From the NCBI GenBank assembly GCA_043228905.1, contig JBHGNT010000003.1, positions 16,740,001-16,804,000 of the forward strand: a stretch of DNA of 64,000 bases, given 5' to 3'. The translations under genes were made by a program, and so were the position numbers. Positions 11,765 through 22,324 of this stretch are shown piece after piece; position 1 is the first letter of the stretch, and every line of letters begins with the position of its first letter. The stretch comes from Azolla caroliniana. Its lineage: Eukaryota; Polypodiophyta. The notes below the pieces were generated by a model. The model made no database searches. It was not told the DNA's origin and saw only the letters and a list, made by a program, of their open reading frames with translations.

Positions 11765-11852
11765 GGTGCTCGTGGACAACAGGACAGTAGGTGGCGCGCC
11801 TCACTAAAGATGCCTACAACAGGTGCTCGCGGACAGCAGGTGGCGCGCCTCG
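11765..11852. repeat. Direct repeat GGTGCTCGYGGACARCAGG...GGTGGCGCGCCTC
   Basis: Two copies (about 11766-11800 and 11822-11851) of a GGTGCTCG.GGACA.CAGG / GGTGGCGCGCCTC phrase lie immediately before the telomere-type repeat. The palindrome GGCGCGCC occurs in each. No function assigned. Confidence 0.6.
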
Positions 11853-11854
11853 CT

Positions 11855-11876
11855 CCTAAACCCTAAACCCTAAACC
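11855..11876. repeat. Interstitial telomere-type repeat (CCTAAAC x3)
   Basis: Three units of CCCTAAA, the plant telomere repeat. A run this short also occurs as telo-box promoter motifs; it lies about 1 kb upstream of the minus-strand BED-like gene. It is followed at about 11886-11901 by the inverted repeat CCTGTTTGTAAACAGG. Confidence 0.85.
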
Positions 11877-12599
11877 TCTGGCTACCTGTTTGTAAACAGG
11901 CAAAAATGACAGGTATGGGTTTTTATACTCAATCCCATTCATAGAGTCGACCCAAAAATTGAACTTTTGATGGCGCACTTTTTCTTCATCCAGATTGGAC
12001 AGTGCAGATCGCACACGCCCTCATCTAGCGACCTGCACCGTCCCTCTCCGTGATTTCCTCACTTTCCCTCATAAATATTTGGTGGTAGTTAGACACCACA
12101 GATTTGTCCCCTTCCTTTCCATTTCACACATAACAACATATGATGAATCAATGAATGACAAGTTATTTGTAGATGTTGCATGGCGCCAACATTCTGGCAT
12201 ATACATGCCATGCCATGCCATGCATCAAAGAACAGGAGAGAGGAGGGATTCCTCGGATAGATCATCGGGAGAAGCCTTTCATTCACCCTGTGTCCATTTA
12301 TTCATTCATTATGGCAATTTCGGATGTGATGAATGTACATGTCGTTTGGGGGCACTACAAAAGTTGCGGAAAACCAAGGTGTTGCTCGTTCATGAGATAA
12401 TAAAAAACTGTCAGACAATGCAAAGAGGAGGATCATTTACAGTCGAAATTAGTTGGGTGTGCCTACCTCAAAAATGTCAAACGCTCTGTGTGCGGATTGT
12501 ATGATTTCACAACAAAAATGCTCGTGTAGAGCATATGAGGAAAAATGAGAAAAATAAGGTTAAGAAGGGATGTGTCCAAAGACAGAAAGATAAGCAAAT

Positions 12600-13020
12600 A
12601 AGGACATGTGACCTATTCGACTAACTCAAGTCTTCTACGACTATGTTTCTAGAATTGTGGGTTGGCGTAAACGAGCTGACTAATGGATCAGATCTTATAC
12701 TTATTGTTGAAACTTGGGGTCAAGATACTTGGTAGGGTTCAAGGTTTGGACAACTACAATGTACACTCCTTGATATGGGCGAAAAATCCTTGTCAACGAA
12801 GAGGACAAGGAGGAGTTGCATCTTTGGTTGAGAGGGAATTCAAGAAATATGTGTCGATCATAAAAGATGATGAACATAAATGTTACTTACAGTTTGGAAC
12901 AGAAACACCAAATGGCATGTTGGCAACTTGTGTAGTTGGATGCTTCATTTCTCATCAAGGTTTTATCGTAGATGTTTGTTTGGATGAAGAATAACTTTTT
13001 GCCAATCTAGACAAAGATAT
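12600..13020 (+). pseudogene. Possible LINE endonuclease (EEP-type) remnant
   Basis: Reading frames spell LILIVETWGQDTW, then after a frame change DNYNVHSLIWAKNPCQRRGQ, GGVASLVEREFKKYVSII and, after a stop, LFANLDKDIV. The order and style (an ETW-type motif, G-G-x-A-x-L-V, a K-Y block, then a SLxKDI-type segment) resemble the endonuclease domain of plant LINEs. At least two frame breaks occur. Stretch 11990-12600 upstream has a 169-codon open frame with no recognisable domain. The call is from memory of the family and is tentative. Confidence 0.35.
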
Positions 13021-13106
13021 TGTTAGGACCACAACCAAGAACAAGATTGAATTGAAGAAAATAAATAAGAATAGATAAAGAGAGAGGAATAAGATGAGAT
13101 TGATTG

Positions 13107-13111
13107 ACAAT
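13107..13111. repeat. Target-site duplication of copia D, left copy (ACAAT)
   Basis: ACAAT immediately before the LTR start TGTTGAG; the same pentamer follows the 3' LTR at 31917-31921. This proves that everything from 13112 to 31916 entered, directly or by later nesting, through one copia insertion. Confidence 0.88.
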
Positions 13112-13348
13112 TGTTGAGCGGCAAGCTCAACTGGAGCCGGATCGGCTGGATAAGCCTGAGCCGGTGAGTGAGACGGATCGGTAAGCCGGTGAGCAACCGA
13201 ACCGGCAAGCAACAGAGCCGGTGAGCTGGGGAGCCGGTTAGCTGGATCCAATCGGTAACCAGAAGCCTAGTATTAGTTTAGACTACTAGGCAGTTATAGT
13301 CTCGTAGTAAGTGTCAGATGCTCGTGTGAGCATTGAAGTACGCGGTAT
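13112..13348 (+). repeat. 5' LTR of copia D, first piece
   Basis: Starts TGTTGAGCGGCAAGCTCAACTGG and matches the 3' LTR (31501 onward) up to CGCGGTA, where Ty3 element E is inserted. It is rich in GAGCCGG/AACCGG repeats. Confidence 0.9.
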
Positions 13349-13789
13349 TGTTGTCCGCCGGAATAGTAACCGACGGACAAAAGCGTAGGAATAAGAAATT
13401 ATATAAGAGCATAACGCATGTAACGGTTCATGCAGGAAGCGTGAATGCCTAAATAGACCCTGCGTATATAAAGGGCAGAAAACCTTTGATAGAGGTGCGT
13501 GTAATTTTGGGAATGTAAAGGAACGTCTCGTAATAGAATCCTATCTTCTTTGATTTTTTGTGTATAGCTCCGACTAATCTGCTGTGTGTGTGTCTTGAAT
13601 ACCTAAGCGTTTAAGTACGTAAGTGTAACCCTATACAGGGATTCGGTTGTAGTCGTTCCCCGTATACGCTGATAGGTTACAGGGAACCTTCCCTTACGCA
13701 TTACGCTGAGGCACCTATTCGTTGTTCCACGCCCACTTGGAGGTCTAGGTCGAAGGACTGACCGTGGACCATGTTCCTAATTGGCAACA
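13349..13789 (+). repeat. 5' LTR of element E (441 bp)
   Basis: TGTTGTCC...GGCAACA, with TATA-like TATATAAAGGGC near 13466. Comparison by eye with the 3' LTR gives about 18 differences in 441 bp (about 4 percent), all but one transitions, mostly C/T. Confidence 0.93.
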
Positions 13790-13790
13790 C

Positions 13791-13806
13791 TTTTGGCACG
13801 CCTGGT
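13791..13806 (+). promoter_or_regulatory. Primer-site region of element E
   Basis: TTTTGGCACGCCTGG follows the 5' LTR by one base, at the position of the PBS in Tat/Athila-type Ty3 elements (which typically have TGGCGCC here). The 12-mer TTGGCACGCCTG (13793-13804) occurs as its exact reverse complement next to the 3' LTR (22312-22323). The priming tRNA was not identified. Confidence 0.6.
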
Positions 13807-14084
13807 GATCTGTGTTTTCTCACAGACAAACAACGACGAATGGATGTTTAGCCGCAGACGCCCCAGAGAACCCACACGACAAGACCGGCCAATCACAAGG
13901 TCCGTCACATGCCAGGCAGAAGAACGCGCACGGCAAAAGCCGCGCCTCAGCGACTTCAGTACTACCTCCCGTGATTATAAAGGGGATTCGTCGCTCTTCC
14001 AACACCTCGACGAGACGCGGAGACCACGCTCACCACAGCCACCCTGTCTTTCTCGACCCACCGCAGCTCCCACTATGGCCTTTG

Positions 14085-15500
14085 CCTAACCCCGCTTTAA
14101 CGGAGAAACCGATGCCGCAACTCATATTCGCATGTTCCTGAATGTTTGGAATGCGAACCGCATGGCGCAGAGCCTCTCCGAGGCAGTGACACACCAGTCG
14201 AAAATGACGGAGTTCGGATTAACATTAGATGGGCGTGCGACGTTTTGGCATTCACACATGGATTTACCAACCATAACAACCTTCGATCAGCTGCAGTCTG
14301 CTTTCTTGTGGTTCTTCCATCGGAGGGTTCCACAACGCGAGATTCTCGGGTAGTTTTTTACAATTAAGCAACTGCCGACCGAAACGATAGCAGACTTCAC
14401 CTTACGTTTCCAAAATTTGCGACGGAAACTAGAATGAAGCCCCATGGAGGACGAGGCTCGAGAAACATTTCTAGCAGCGTTACGCCAACAACAGTAGCGT
14501 GAAAGGGGAAACGGCGGATATGGTAATTGAACGTGCATTACAGCTCGAGTTGGATGACGAGGAAGAAAGGTTTTCTATGTCCTCCTTACGACAAGTGTTA
14601 CCTGAGGACGAGGAACGCCAATTTCGTCAAGCCATCCAGTGCACGATTTGCTTGAACTCGGGGCATTCCGCAGTGGAGTGCAATATGCGAATCCATTGTC
14701 CCATCTGCCACTCGAAGGCTCACACAATCGACCAATGCGAATACAATATGTTGAACAGAGCCATTCCTGTAGTCCGCAACATGGACATGCAGTGTCCACC
14801 ACACCGGACTGAACAAAGGATGCAGGAAGACCGACCACGGTATAGGGATCGCAACCCCCGGGATGACCGGCACCACCGGAATCGCCGACATCACAACGAT
14901 TCTGAGGAGGACGAACCAGAGGACGAGGAGTACCGTGGAACTCCGACTTACGCCAAAGGGGGTCGGCGCTACGAGAATCACCGGCCGACAAACAAACGAG
15001 GCGGCTTCAATGGTTATCGTGGTAAGCCACGGCAATATCGAGATCACCGGCGTTACGACGAAAGCTCGGGAGATGAGCGGCACCAGGAACAATGATGGGA
15101 GCAACAACAACCACCGCGTACGTTTCGATAAACGACGCCGGACCGCGAGGAGCAAGTAGCACCAAGGGAGCGGCACACACCACTAGGAGCCGAGAAGGGT
15201 GAATCAAGCATCCACTGTTTCATTTGTCAGCAACCCGGACATTATGCCACGCAATGCCCAGCACGCAAGGGGAAGGGGCCCGCTGTCAATACGATTACGG
15301 CGGAAGTGCAGCAAGTCACGACACGCCAGCAAACAAAAACGGCTGATTGGGCTGCACAAGACGAGGTACGTCGCCAAGCCCAAGCGTGGCTGGAAAAAGC
15401 AAACGCGACGAATACGGAACACATGTGGAAGGAGTCCGCAAACACAATGGAGTGAACAGAGGACGAAAGAACGGGTCCAGACCCCATTTGGCAGGCGTTA
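14085..15500 (+). pseudogene. Element E gag (capsid and three CCHC knuckles), broken
   Basis: A capsid-like retrotransposon-gag segment reads THIRMFLNVWNANRMAQ and DGRATFWHSHMDLP (about 14100-14450), with several frame breaks. A second open block (14499-15095) contains two adjacent CCHC knuckles, CTICLNSGHSAVEC (about 14640-14681) and CPICHSKAHTIDQC (about 14697-14738), then a very basic, acidic-patched tail rich in R, H, D and E. A third knuckle CFICQQPGHYATQC lies at about 15215-15256 in another frame. The protein would form the particle and bind genomic RNA. Upstream 13807-14085 is open in two frames but not recognised. Confidence 0.75.
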
Positions 15501-15524
15501 ACAGGTTGTGAAATATCGTTAACC

Positions 15525-16315
15525 ATGGAAAAACTGCTACAGCTCATTCCACGCTTCCGCCAGACCATGGAAGAACGGGTGATGGGCATACTCGGGGCGA
15601 GTGTCGCCACAAACCTAACAGACGTCAGCGATGGACCGCCGGTGGTGGATCAACACAACCCGGCTATTATAGTAATATTGCACGGACAGGAAGTTCCTGG
15701 ATGTGTAATCGACGACGGCTCAGGTGTCAATGTAATTAGCGTGAAAACTTGCGAACAGTTAGGCATTTCCGAATGGGAGGCTTGTCCATTCTGGCTCTGC
15801 ATGGCAGATACCCACTCAGTGCGACCGTTGGGGTTAATTTGCAAAATAGGCATCATCGTGGGCGGACACCGCTTTGACATCTCGGCGGTCGTCCTCGCTT
15901 TGGATGCCCCAGGGGCATACCCAGTGCTTCTGGGCAGACCATGGCTTCGGACAACAAATATCAAGTAGAGCTGGCAACACGAGTGTATCAGTTTCCGGCA
16001 TGGACGCACCAAGGTTCGCGTACCTACGGAAGGCAACACGCCACAACCTAAGGGTATAACACCGTTATACGCGGATGATATAAATATGATGGTTGGGGTG
16101 GAGGATACAGAATTGGAGGCATACCTCGATGAACACCCTCAGATTATTCCGCTGTTCGAAATAGATGTCATCGCAACTGCGACAGAATATGCCACGACCA
16201 GTGTTCCCCACGACGAGCCTTACAAACCATACCTAGAGTCCATATTGGAACTTAGCAGAGCACGGGTGGCATTCGAAAGGGAAATGGAGTCACCGCTTCC
16301 GCTCTCGAAGAAGTA
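15525..16315 (+). pseudogene. Element E protease region
   Basis: An open frame 15525-15968 contains the retropepsin-like motif VIDDGSGVNVIS (D-D-G-S-G in place of D-S/T-G-A) followed by LLGRPWL, the flap/C-terminal ILG-type motif. A TAG at 15966-15968 interrupts it, and the frame resumes at 16086-16316 (MMVGVEDTELEAYL), the linker before RT. The aspartic protease would process the polyprotein. Confidence 0.8.
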
Positions 16316-16318
16316 AAT

Positions 16319-18136
16319 GTGGGTACGGAATCGGAGCCCCAGTTCCTCTCCATCGCAAAGGAATTAAGGCCAGACCAAAGAATCACGATGATTGCACTAC
16401 TCACGGAATATAAAGATGTGTTCGCTTGGGCTCACAAGGACATGAAGGGGTTAGATCCCAAGTTTTATCAGCATAAGATCAATTTAGTAACTGACGCGAA
16501 ACCCGTCCAGCAGCGCTGCTACCGCATGAACCCCAACTATGCAACCCGCGTGAAAGAAGAAATTGATAAGCTCCTGAAGGCGGGGTTCATACGACCAGTT
16601 AAACAAGCGACATGGCTAAGCCCGATAGTGGTCATCCCAAAGAAAAACGGCAAAATACGGGTATGCGTAGATTATCGAAAATTAAACGCCGTAACCATTA
16701 CGGACGCATTTCCCTTACCCTTCACCAATAGCGTACTGGACACCGTCGCAGGCCATGAGATGTACAGTTTTTTAGATGCCTTCAGTGGCTATAACCAGGT
16801 ACGCATGCATCCCGAGGACTAGGAGAAGATGGCGTTTGTCATGGACTGGGGAGTATATGTGGCAGTCGTCATGATGTTTGGGCTAAAGACAACACCGACA
16901 ACCTTTCAACGGACGATTACGGAGATCTTTGGGGAATACATTCCGGCGTTCATGCAAGTTTTTCTAGACGACTTTACGGTATATGGGAGAACAATAAACC
17001 ATTTTACGCACTTACAATTGTGGTTGGAACGTTGCCGCACCGCACGTTTAAGCCTGAATCCCGCGACATGTGCCTTCGGCGTGATCAGCGGGACTCTCCT
17101 AGGCCATATAGTCAGCAAGGAGGGAATAGCGGTCGACCCAAACAAGATCTCCGCGATTACGCAAGCCAAAACTCCGACAAACGCCAAATCGCTTAGCCGG
17201 TTTTTAGGACAAATACGGTGGCATAGTTGGATGATACGGTATTTGGCGGACTTCGCCACGCCGCTACACGCTGCCGTACATCGGACTCCTTTCCAATGGA
17301 CTGCAACGGAGGATAAGGCCTATGAGGCACTCAAGATAATGCTCACACAGGCTCCCGTCGTACAACCACCAGTTTGGGCGAAGCCATTCCACGTGTTTGT
17401 CGACGCCTCAGACATAGCAATAGGAAGCGCACTAATGCAGCTCACCGAACCAAACTGGTACAAGCCAGTATACTACGCTAGTCGTAAATTGTCAACAACA
17501 GAGTGTAACTATTCCACAACAGAGTGGGAGGCGCTAGGGATGATCTATAACATCAATAAATTCCGACACTATTTATTAGGAAGGAAATTCACGTTCCACG
17601 TGGATCATTTGGCACTACTGTATTTGCTGGAGAAACAAGCCTTGGCAGGGAAATTGGCGCGGTGGATGCTATTGCTCCAGGAATTCGATTTCGTAATTCA
17701 GCACCAACCAGGGACGCAACACGTAGTGGCAGATTTTTTGAGCAGGCTTGAGAATGGAGAAACAATACAGAAAGATGATGACGATTTTCCGGACGCTGAC
17801 ATCCTGCGGGTAGCGACACTAGCAGAAAAAATGGAATCGACCTTTCCGGACTGGTGGCTTATGGAAATGACGTACTTTTTAACTACAGGACTACCTCCAC
17901 CACAATTACGCACGAACGAGAAGAAACGACTAGCTGTCCAAAGCCGTCAGTTCTGCCTCGTCGAAGGCGTTTTATATCACAAAGGAAGTGACGGCATTTG
18001 GCGACGTGGGGTCCGTCAGGATGAGAAGGAAGTAGTTTTACGGGAGGCACACTGCGGCGCGACAGGCGGCCATTACGCGGGCGACGTGACAACCCGGAAA
18101 GTATGGCAGGTGGGCTTATGGTGGCCAACAACGTAG
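16319..18136 (+). pseudogene. Element E reverse transcriptase and RNase H
   Basis: RT: AGFIRPVKQATWLSPIVVIP, VCVDYRKLNAVTITDAFPLP and YSFLDAFSGYNQV end at a TAG (16820-16822, glutamine expected). The reading continues MMFGLKTTPTTFQR and the active site VFLDDFTVYG near 16960. RNase H follows with FHVFVDASDIAIGSAL, YASRKLSTTE, EALGMIY, FRHYLLG, HVDH and VADFLSRL. After RNase H comes WWLMEMTYFL and a long tether to the integrase HHCC region. The sequence is close to other Tat-like plant Ty3 pols I remember. Confidence 0.9.
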
Positions 18137-19165
18137 AAGGACGCATCCAAGTATCGCAGAAACTGTGATTTGTGTCAACGGATGGGTCAGCCCACGGAGG
18201 ACGCAAGGATGCCACACCAGCCCGTATTACCGCTAGACCCCTTCCAAAAGTGGGGATTGGATTTTGTAGGGCCCTTCACACCAGCGGCGGCCTGTACGGG
18301 CAATAAATACATATTGGTAGCCACGGATTACTGCACCAAATGGGTAGAAGCAAAGGCACTACGTGAAAATACGGCGGCCGTCACAACCAGATTCCTTTAC
18401 GAGCACATCTGGTGCTGGTTCGGCTGTCCGATTGAGCTCATCAGTGACCAGGGGAGTCACTTTCTCAATACGGTGGTTCGGGAACTAACACATCATTACG
18501 CCATAGTCCATAAGAAGAGCACGCCATATTATCCGCAGGCGAATGGATTAGCAGAATCCACCAACAAGACATTACAGACCATTTTGAAGAAAATCGTCAA
18601 TGAAAATAGAACGGATTGGGATACCAAACTACAGAGTGCGTTATGGGTGTATAGAACCAGCTACAAAACAAGCATACAGTCAACACCGTTTCGACTAGCG
18701 TTTGGATTGGAGGCTGTGATGCCGGTCGAATTTTAGGTACCTTGTTTGCGAATTCAGGTACGGAACCGATTATCAGAAGCCAAGTCGGAGGAGGTACGGC
18801 TCTACCAACTCCTTGAACTAGGGGAAAAACGTGTCCACAGCATGGCTGTGTTGGAACAGGAACAATGATGGCGTAAAGCGTTTGTGGATCGACATCGGAA
18901 CGCAAGGGAAAAGGAGTTCGCCGTGGGTCGAGTGGTGCTAGTTTTTCAAACGCGCATGCGCCATATGCCGGGGAAGTTATGTTTCCGCTGGACCGGTCCA
19001 TACTGGATAATTGGAGCAGAACAAGGCACGTTCCAACTAGGTACGCTGGCTAGAGAAGTAGTACGACAAAAGGTGAATGGGTTTCGGCTCAAACCTTACC
19101 TGGGCCCTACGCCACCTAACCCATTCACCGCCGAACGGGACAGAGCCCGAGAGCCCACAACGTAA
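18041..19165 (+). pseudogene. Element E integrase
   Basis: HHCC zinc region (EAHCGATGGHYAG, then CDLCQRMG) is broken by a TAG at 18134-18136. Catalytic triad: D in VATDYCTKWVEA, D in ISDQGSHFLN and E in YYPQANGLAESTNKT, all intact in 18170-18736. Stops at 18734-18736 and about 18865 precede the C-terminal domain RKAFVDRHRNAREKEF, MRHMPGKLCFRWTGPYWI and NGFRLKPYLGP, ending TAA at 19163-19165. That C-terminal module is matched in element F (63110-63495). Confidence 0.88.
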
Positions 19166-19214
19166 AATGGATAGCCCCACTTGTACCATAATGTAAAAAT
19201 AGGTTGTAAATAAC

Positions 19215-19256
19215 TGTTACGAAAAAAAGAGAAAAAAGCAAAAAAAAGGGAGAAGA
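19215..19256 (+). promoter_or_regulatory. Internal A/G tract between pol and the 3' ORF of E
   Basis: An almost pure purine run (GAAAAAAAGAGAAAAAAG followed by AAAAAAAGGGAGAAG) lies in the 156-nt spacer between the integrase stop and the next ATG. Element F has a comparable tract at 63521-63563 in the same relative place. An internal polypurine tract or translation/transcription signal is possible but unproven. Confidence 0.45.
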
Positions 19257-19320
19257 TAGCGACTATTAAAACGACTAAAGGCATGCACAAACTCCTAGTT
19301 CAAGAACACGCGGCACCACG

Positions 19321-22277
19321 ATGGCTCACCGCCCAATGAACCCAAAGCCACAAAAAGAAGGAAACAGAAGATTTTCTGCACAAAGCAGAAACCCATCTTC
19401 TAGCTATCAGCGCTCCCATCGCTCCTCCCCCTCACCTTCTTCCCCATCCTATCACAGAGCTCCAACTCACAACAACCACCCGTCTCCTTCCCACGAACCT
19501 ACTCTGGCGATGCCGATCTTCATCTCTACCGCCCTACGCCGATGGCTCGTGGAGAAACGCCTGGATGGTTACATCCGGGTCGCAGAAGCACCTCCGCACC
19601 CGGATGCCATGGACATCGCTAGGAAGCTTAACATTGACACGGTCACCAACTCTTCCATCCGGAAGAAGTTGGACCTATCCTCACTAGGCGAAAGACATTT
19701 CGAAATACCTCCTGTAGAGGCCCTGTAGCGGTATTTTGGTTCATATTCCTCCTCCGCCAAGGCCTATAGAACAAAGCAGATTCCGGATCCCTTCTTCCGT
19801 GAAGTTGCCAAGTTCCTGCTAGAAGTCGGCTACGTACATGTCAACGCATATGGGATGCCTAAGCAGAAGGCGGGCATCATTATCGATACCTTTGAAGGGC
19901 ATGCCGTCGACTAGGGGGTCATCACAGGGCCAACGTTAAGGGAAGGCTTGCATGCATACCAAGCAGGCAAAAAGCTCAGGCCGATCATCCAACAATACCT
20001 TACTGTACTATTTCCACCCCGCCGCCTGCCGGCACCGCAGCCCAGCCAACCCACGCCCCCGTCCCGATCCGCAAAATGCAGGTTAGTGGAGTTATCGGCC
20101 CTAGAGTGGGAAGAGGAACCCCAACCCGCCCAGCCAGACCCAAGGACAACACCTCCTACCGACCAACCGGACACATGGACAACGCAGGAGGAACAACCGA
20201 CACGTTCCATGGAAGCAGCCCTAGAGCCAGACACCGAAACACGGTGGGAAAGCCCTAGACCAAAACGACGTAGATTGGATAGGAAAGATGGGCGGGGTTG
20301 GTAAAAAACACCCCCACGGAGATAGAGACACCGACCGAAGGCGATGGCTCTGCAGCAGCGGAAACCAATACGACCTTCGAAATCATCCGGGAGCCACGAC
20401 CGATTATTACGACCCAGTCCCAACGAGGGAAAGCCGTATTGACGGCGGAAAGCGAGGTTTTGGCATATCCGGATATCCCGGATACAGCCCACGAGTTCAA
20501 CGCCCTCTTGCAGTTCGGTACTTCTTTTGAGCTCATGGAGTTCTTGGCAACGCAACAGGTAAAAGCCGCCCAACGAATGGCCGAAGAGCATGCGGAATGC
20601 CAGATGATCGAGCGCGCCCTAACACAAACAATGGAGAGCGACGATGAGGACCGGCTAGCCAGGGTCGACAGACAGCGGAACGCCGGGGTACGCCGAGTGG
20701 GGATGGAGATACTCCCCTTAAACACGGCCCTAGTCGAAGTCCATCGGGAACTAGCAAAGGTCAGCACGGGCGCCAAGGAGATGGCCATAAAAAATAAGAA
20801 TGTCTGGAAGAAGGTTAAACTGACCTAAGCCGAACTGCAAAAAGCCAACGCATGCATCGCGGAGTTGGAAGCTCACGCGATTACGGCGCAACGCGCAACC
20901 CCACCACCAAACCACGTCATCGACTCTCTAAAAGAAGAAATAGAGGCGCAGACCACCATCGCCTCAAAAGCAAAAAGGGCCGTGCAACTAGCGGAATCAG
21001 AAATTGACCGCCTTCGAGCAGAACTACGCCAATCCTCAAACAGAGAAAAGGAGATATGGGCTAACGGCCGGAAGGCAGTAAAAACCCTTGAAGAGAAACT
21101 CGCTACGGAGGTAGCTCAGCACATCCGGACAAAACAAGACAACGCCCAATTACGGGAGGACGCAAAGAAATCGGAGGCGGCCATAGTGGGACTCTGGGCC
21201 TTATTAGAAAAAAAGAAGGTATGGTTCGATGAGCAGTTGGTAGTCGAACAAGACAGAAGGCATCAACTCGAAATCTACCTAAACAATGAAATGGGGAAAT
21301 TAGAAGAACAACATGCAAAGGAATCCCAGCTGTGGGCTGGCCTGAAGGCCATGTATGAGGAAGCGGCAGCGGTTAAACAGCAGGAAATCGCAAATCTCCA
21401 GAAGTCAATGGAAGACGCACGCAACCGTTGCTAGGCCATCACAAATAACGTGCGGATCCTTCTCCAAACAAATCGGGAGAGGTTCACAGCGCAATTGAAA
21501 ACGGCGCTGGACAAAGGATGGATGGTGTGGGCAACCCAAGCAGCGGAATTACATGCGTATCATGCGGATTGGGAGAACCGGCGAAAAGACGGTCGAGGTT
21601 TCTATAAACTAAATGAGGAGAGCATTGCGGCCATACGGGAGGACCTAGCGCAAGACTATCGTGCGCTAGCGGACCAACACTCCGAAGAACTCACGCAGCT
21701 CTTAGATGATTTTGGTGAAAGCCAGGAGGAGCTATTTCACAAGATCACACAAGCCGACAACACGCACACAAACGAGGAATCTAGCACGACGCCAATTCCG
21801 GGCAAAGCCGAAGAAGAGGAACCTCATGCCCGATCACCAGAGATGACAACAATGGAGAATAGTGAGGACCAACAAGCGGAGTTCCCCATAGGACTAGACA
21901 GCGAAACCACTATACAACAAGAGGTTCAGCCGCACGAGCCCACACTATCATCAGACCACACGGAGAACGGTGCGGACCAGGCGGAATCTCCACCCCACTC
22001 CCCAGAACATACAAAAACGGCCGACACCACGGAGGACGTAACAATGGAGGCAGAGCCGCAGTCGACTGCAAGCACGACAACGGCGGAGCCCAACCCACTA
22101 GCTCAAGAAGAGCCCACCGTACCCGGACCGCCCACACACGGCGATTGCGACTCCGGGAGAAACCAGCCCGACCAAACAGAGGAGCCACACCACGATGCAC
22201 CTACGGGCCCTACGTCACCTCCGGACGCGGACACCGCAGCAGAGCCAAACATCTGGGCCATTTTGGAAGAGGATTAA
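19321..22277 (+). pseudogene. Element E extra 3' ORF (about 980 codons): Ser/Pro-rich head, conserved domain, coiled coil, acidic tail
   Basis: Sense-strand coding region between integrase and 3' LTR. ATG at 19321; frame 19321-20304, then a frameshift near 20300 and frame 20298-22277. Stops at 19726 (TAG), 19912 (TAG), 20826 (TAA) and 21432 (TAG) are mostly explicable as CAG/CAA changes. Residues 1-63 are Ser/Pro/His-rich. A domain begins MPIFISTALRRWLVEKRLDG and includes VAEAPPHPDAM. The middle is Pro/Thr-rich, followed by a long E/K/Q-rich coiled coil (about 20840-21420) and a D/E/T/P-rich tail. Element F carries a divergent homologue of the first 100 residues at the same place. It is not gag, pol or an obvious envelope (no signal peptide or membrane helix seen). 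Function unknown. Confidence 0.8.
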
Positions 22278-22296
22278 CGGGATGGGTCCGACGTGC

Positions 22297-22324
22297 CAGG
22301 GCACTGTCCCACAGGCGTGCCAAG
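22297..22324 (+). promoter_or_regulatory. Inverted primer-site-like motif before the 3' LTR of E
   Basis: GGCACTGTCCCACAGGCGTG followed by CCAAG abuts the 3' LTR where a polypurine tract is expected. Its reverse complement starts CTTGGCACGCCTGTGGGAC, which resembles the start of the internal region of Tat/Athila elements. A near-identical motif precedes the LTR of element F (62532-62556). Confidence 0.6.

Noticed and set aside
11855-11876. Telomere end
   Set aside because: Only three CCCTAAA units within ordinary sequence; interstitial repeat or telo-box.
11995-12504. 169-codon open frame on the plus strand
   Set aside because: Starts at TTG, has no recognisable domain, contains repeated CCATG runs, and has no supporting context; probably chance.
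14598-15176. 192-codon frame on the minus strand
   Set aside because: Antisense of the G/C-rich gag tail of element E.
19321-22277. Envelope-like protein
   Set aside because: No signal peptide, transmembrane helix or cleavage site is visible; coiled coil and acidic tail dominate.
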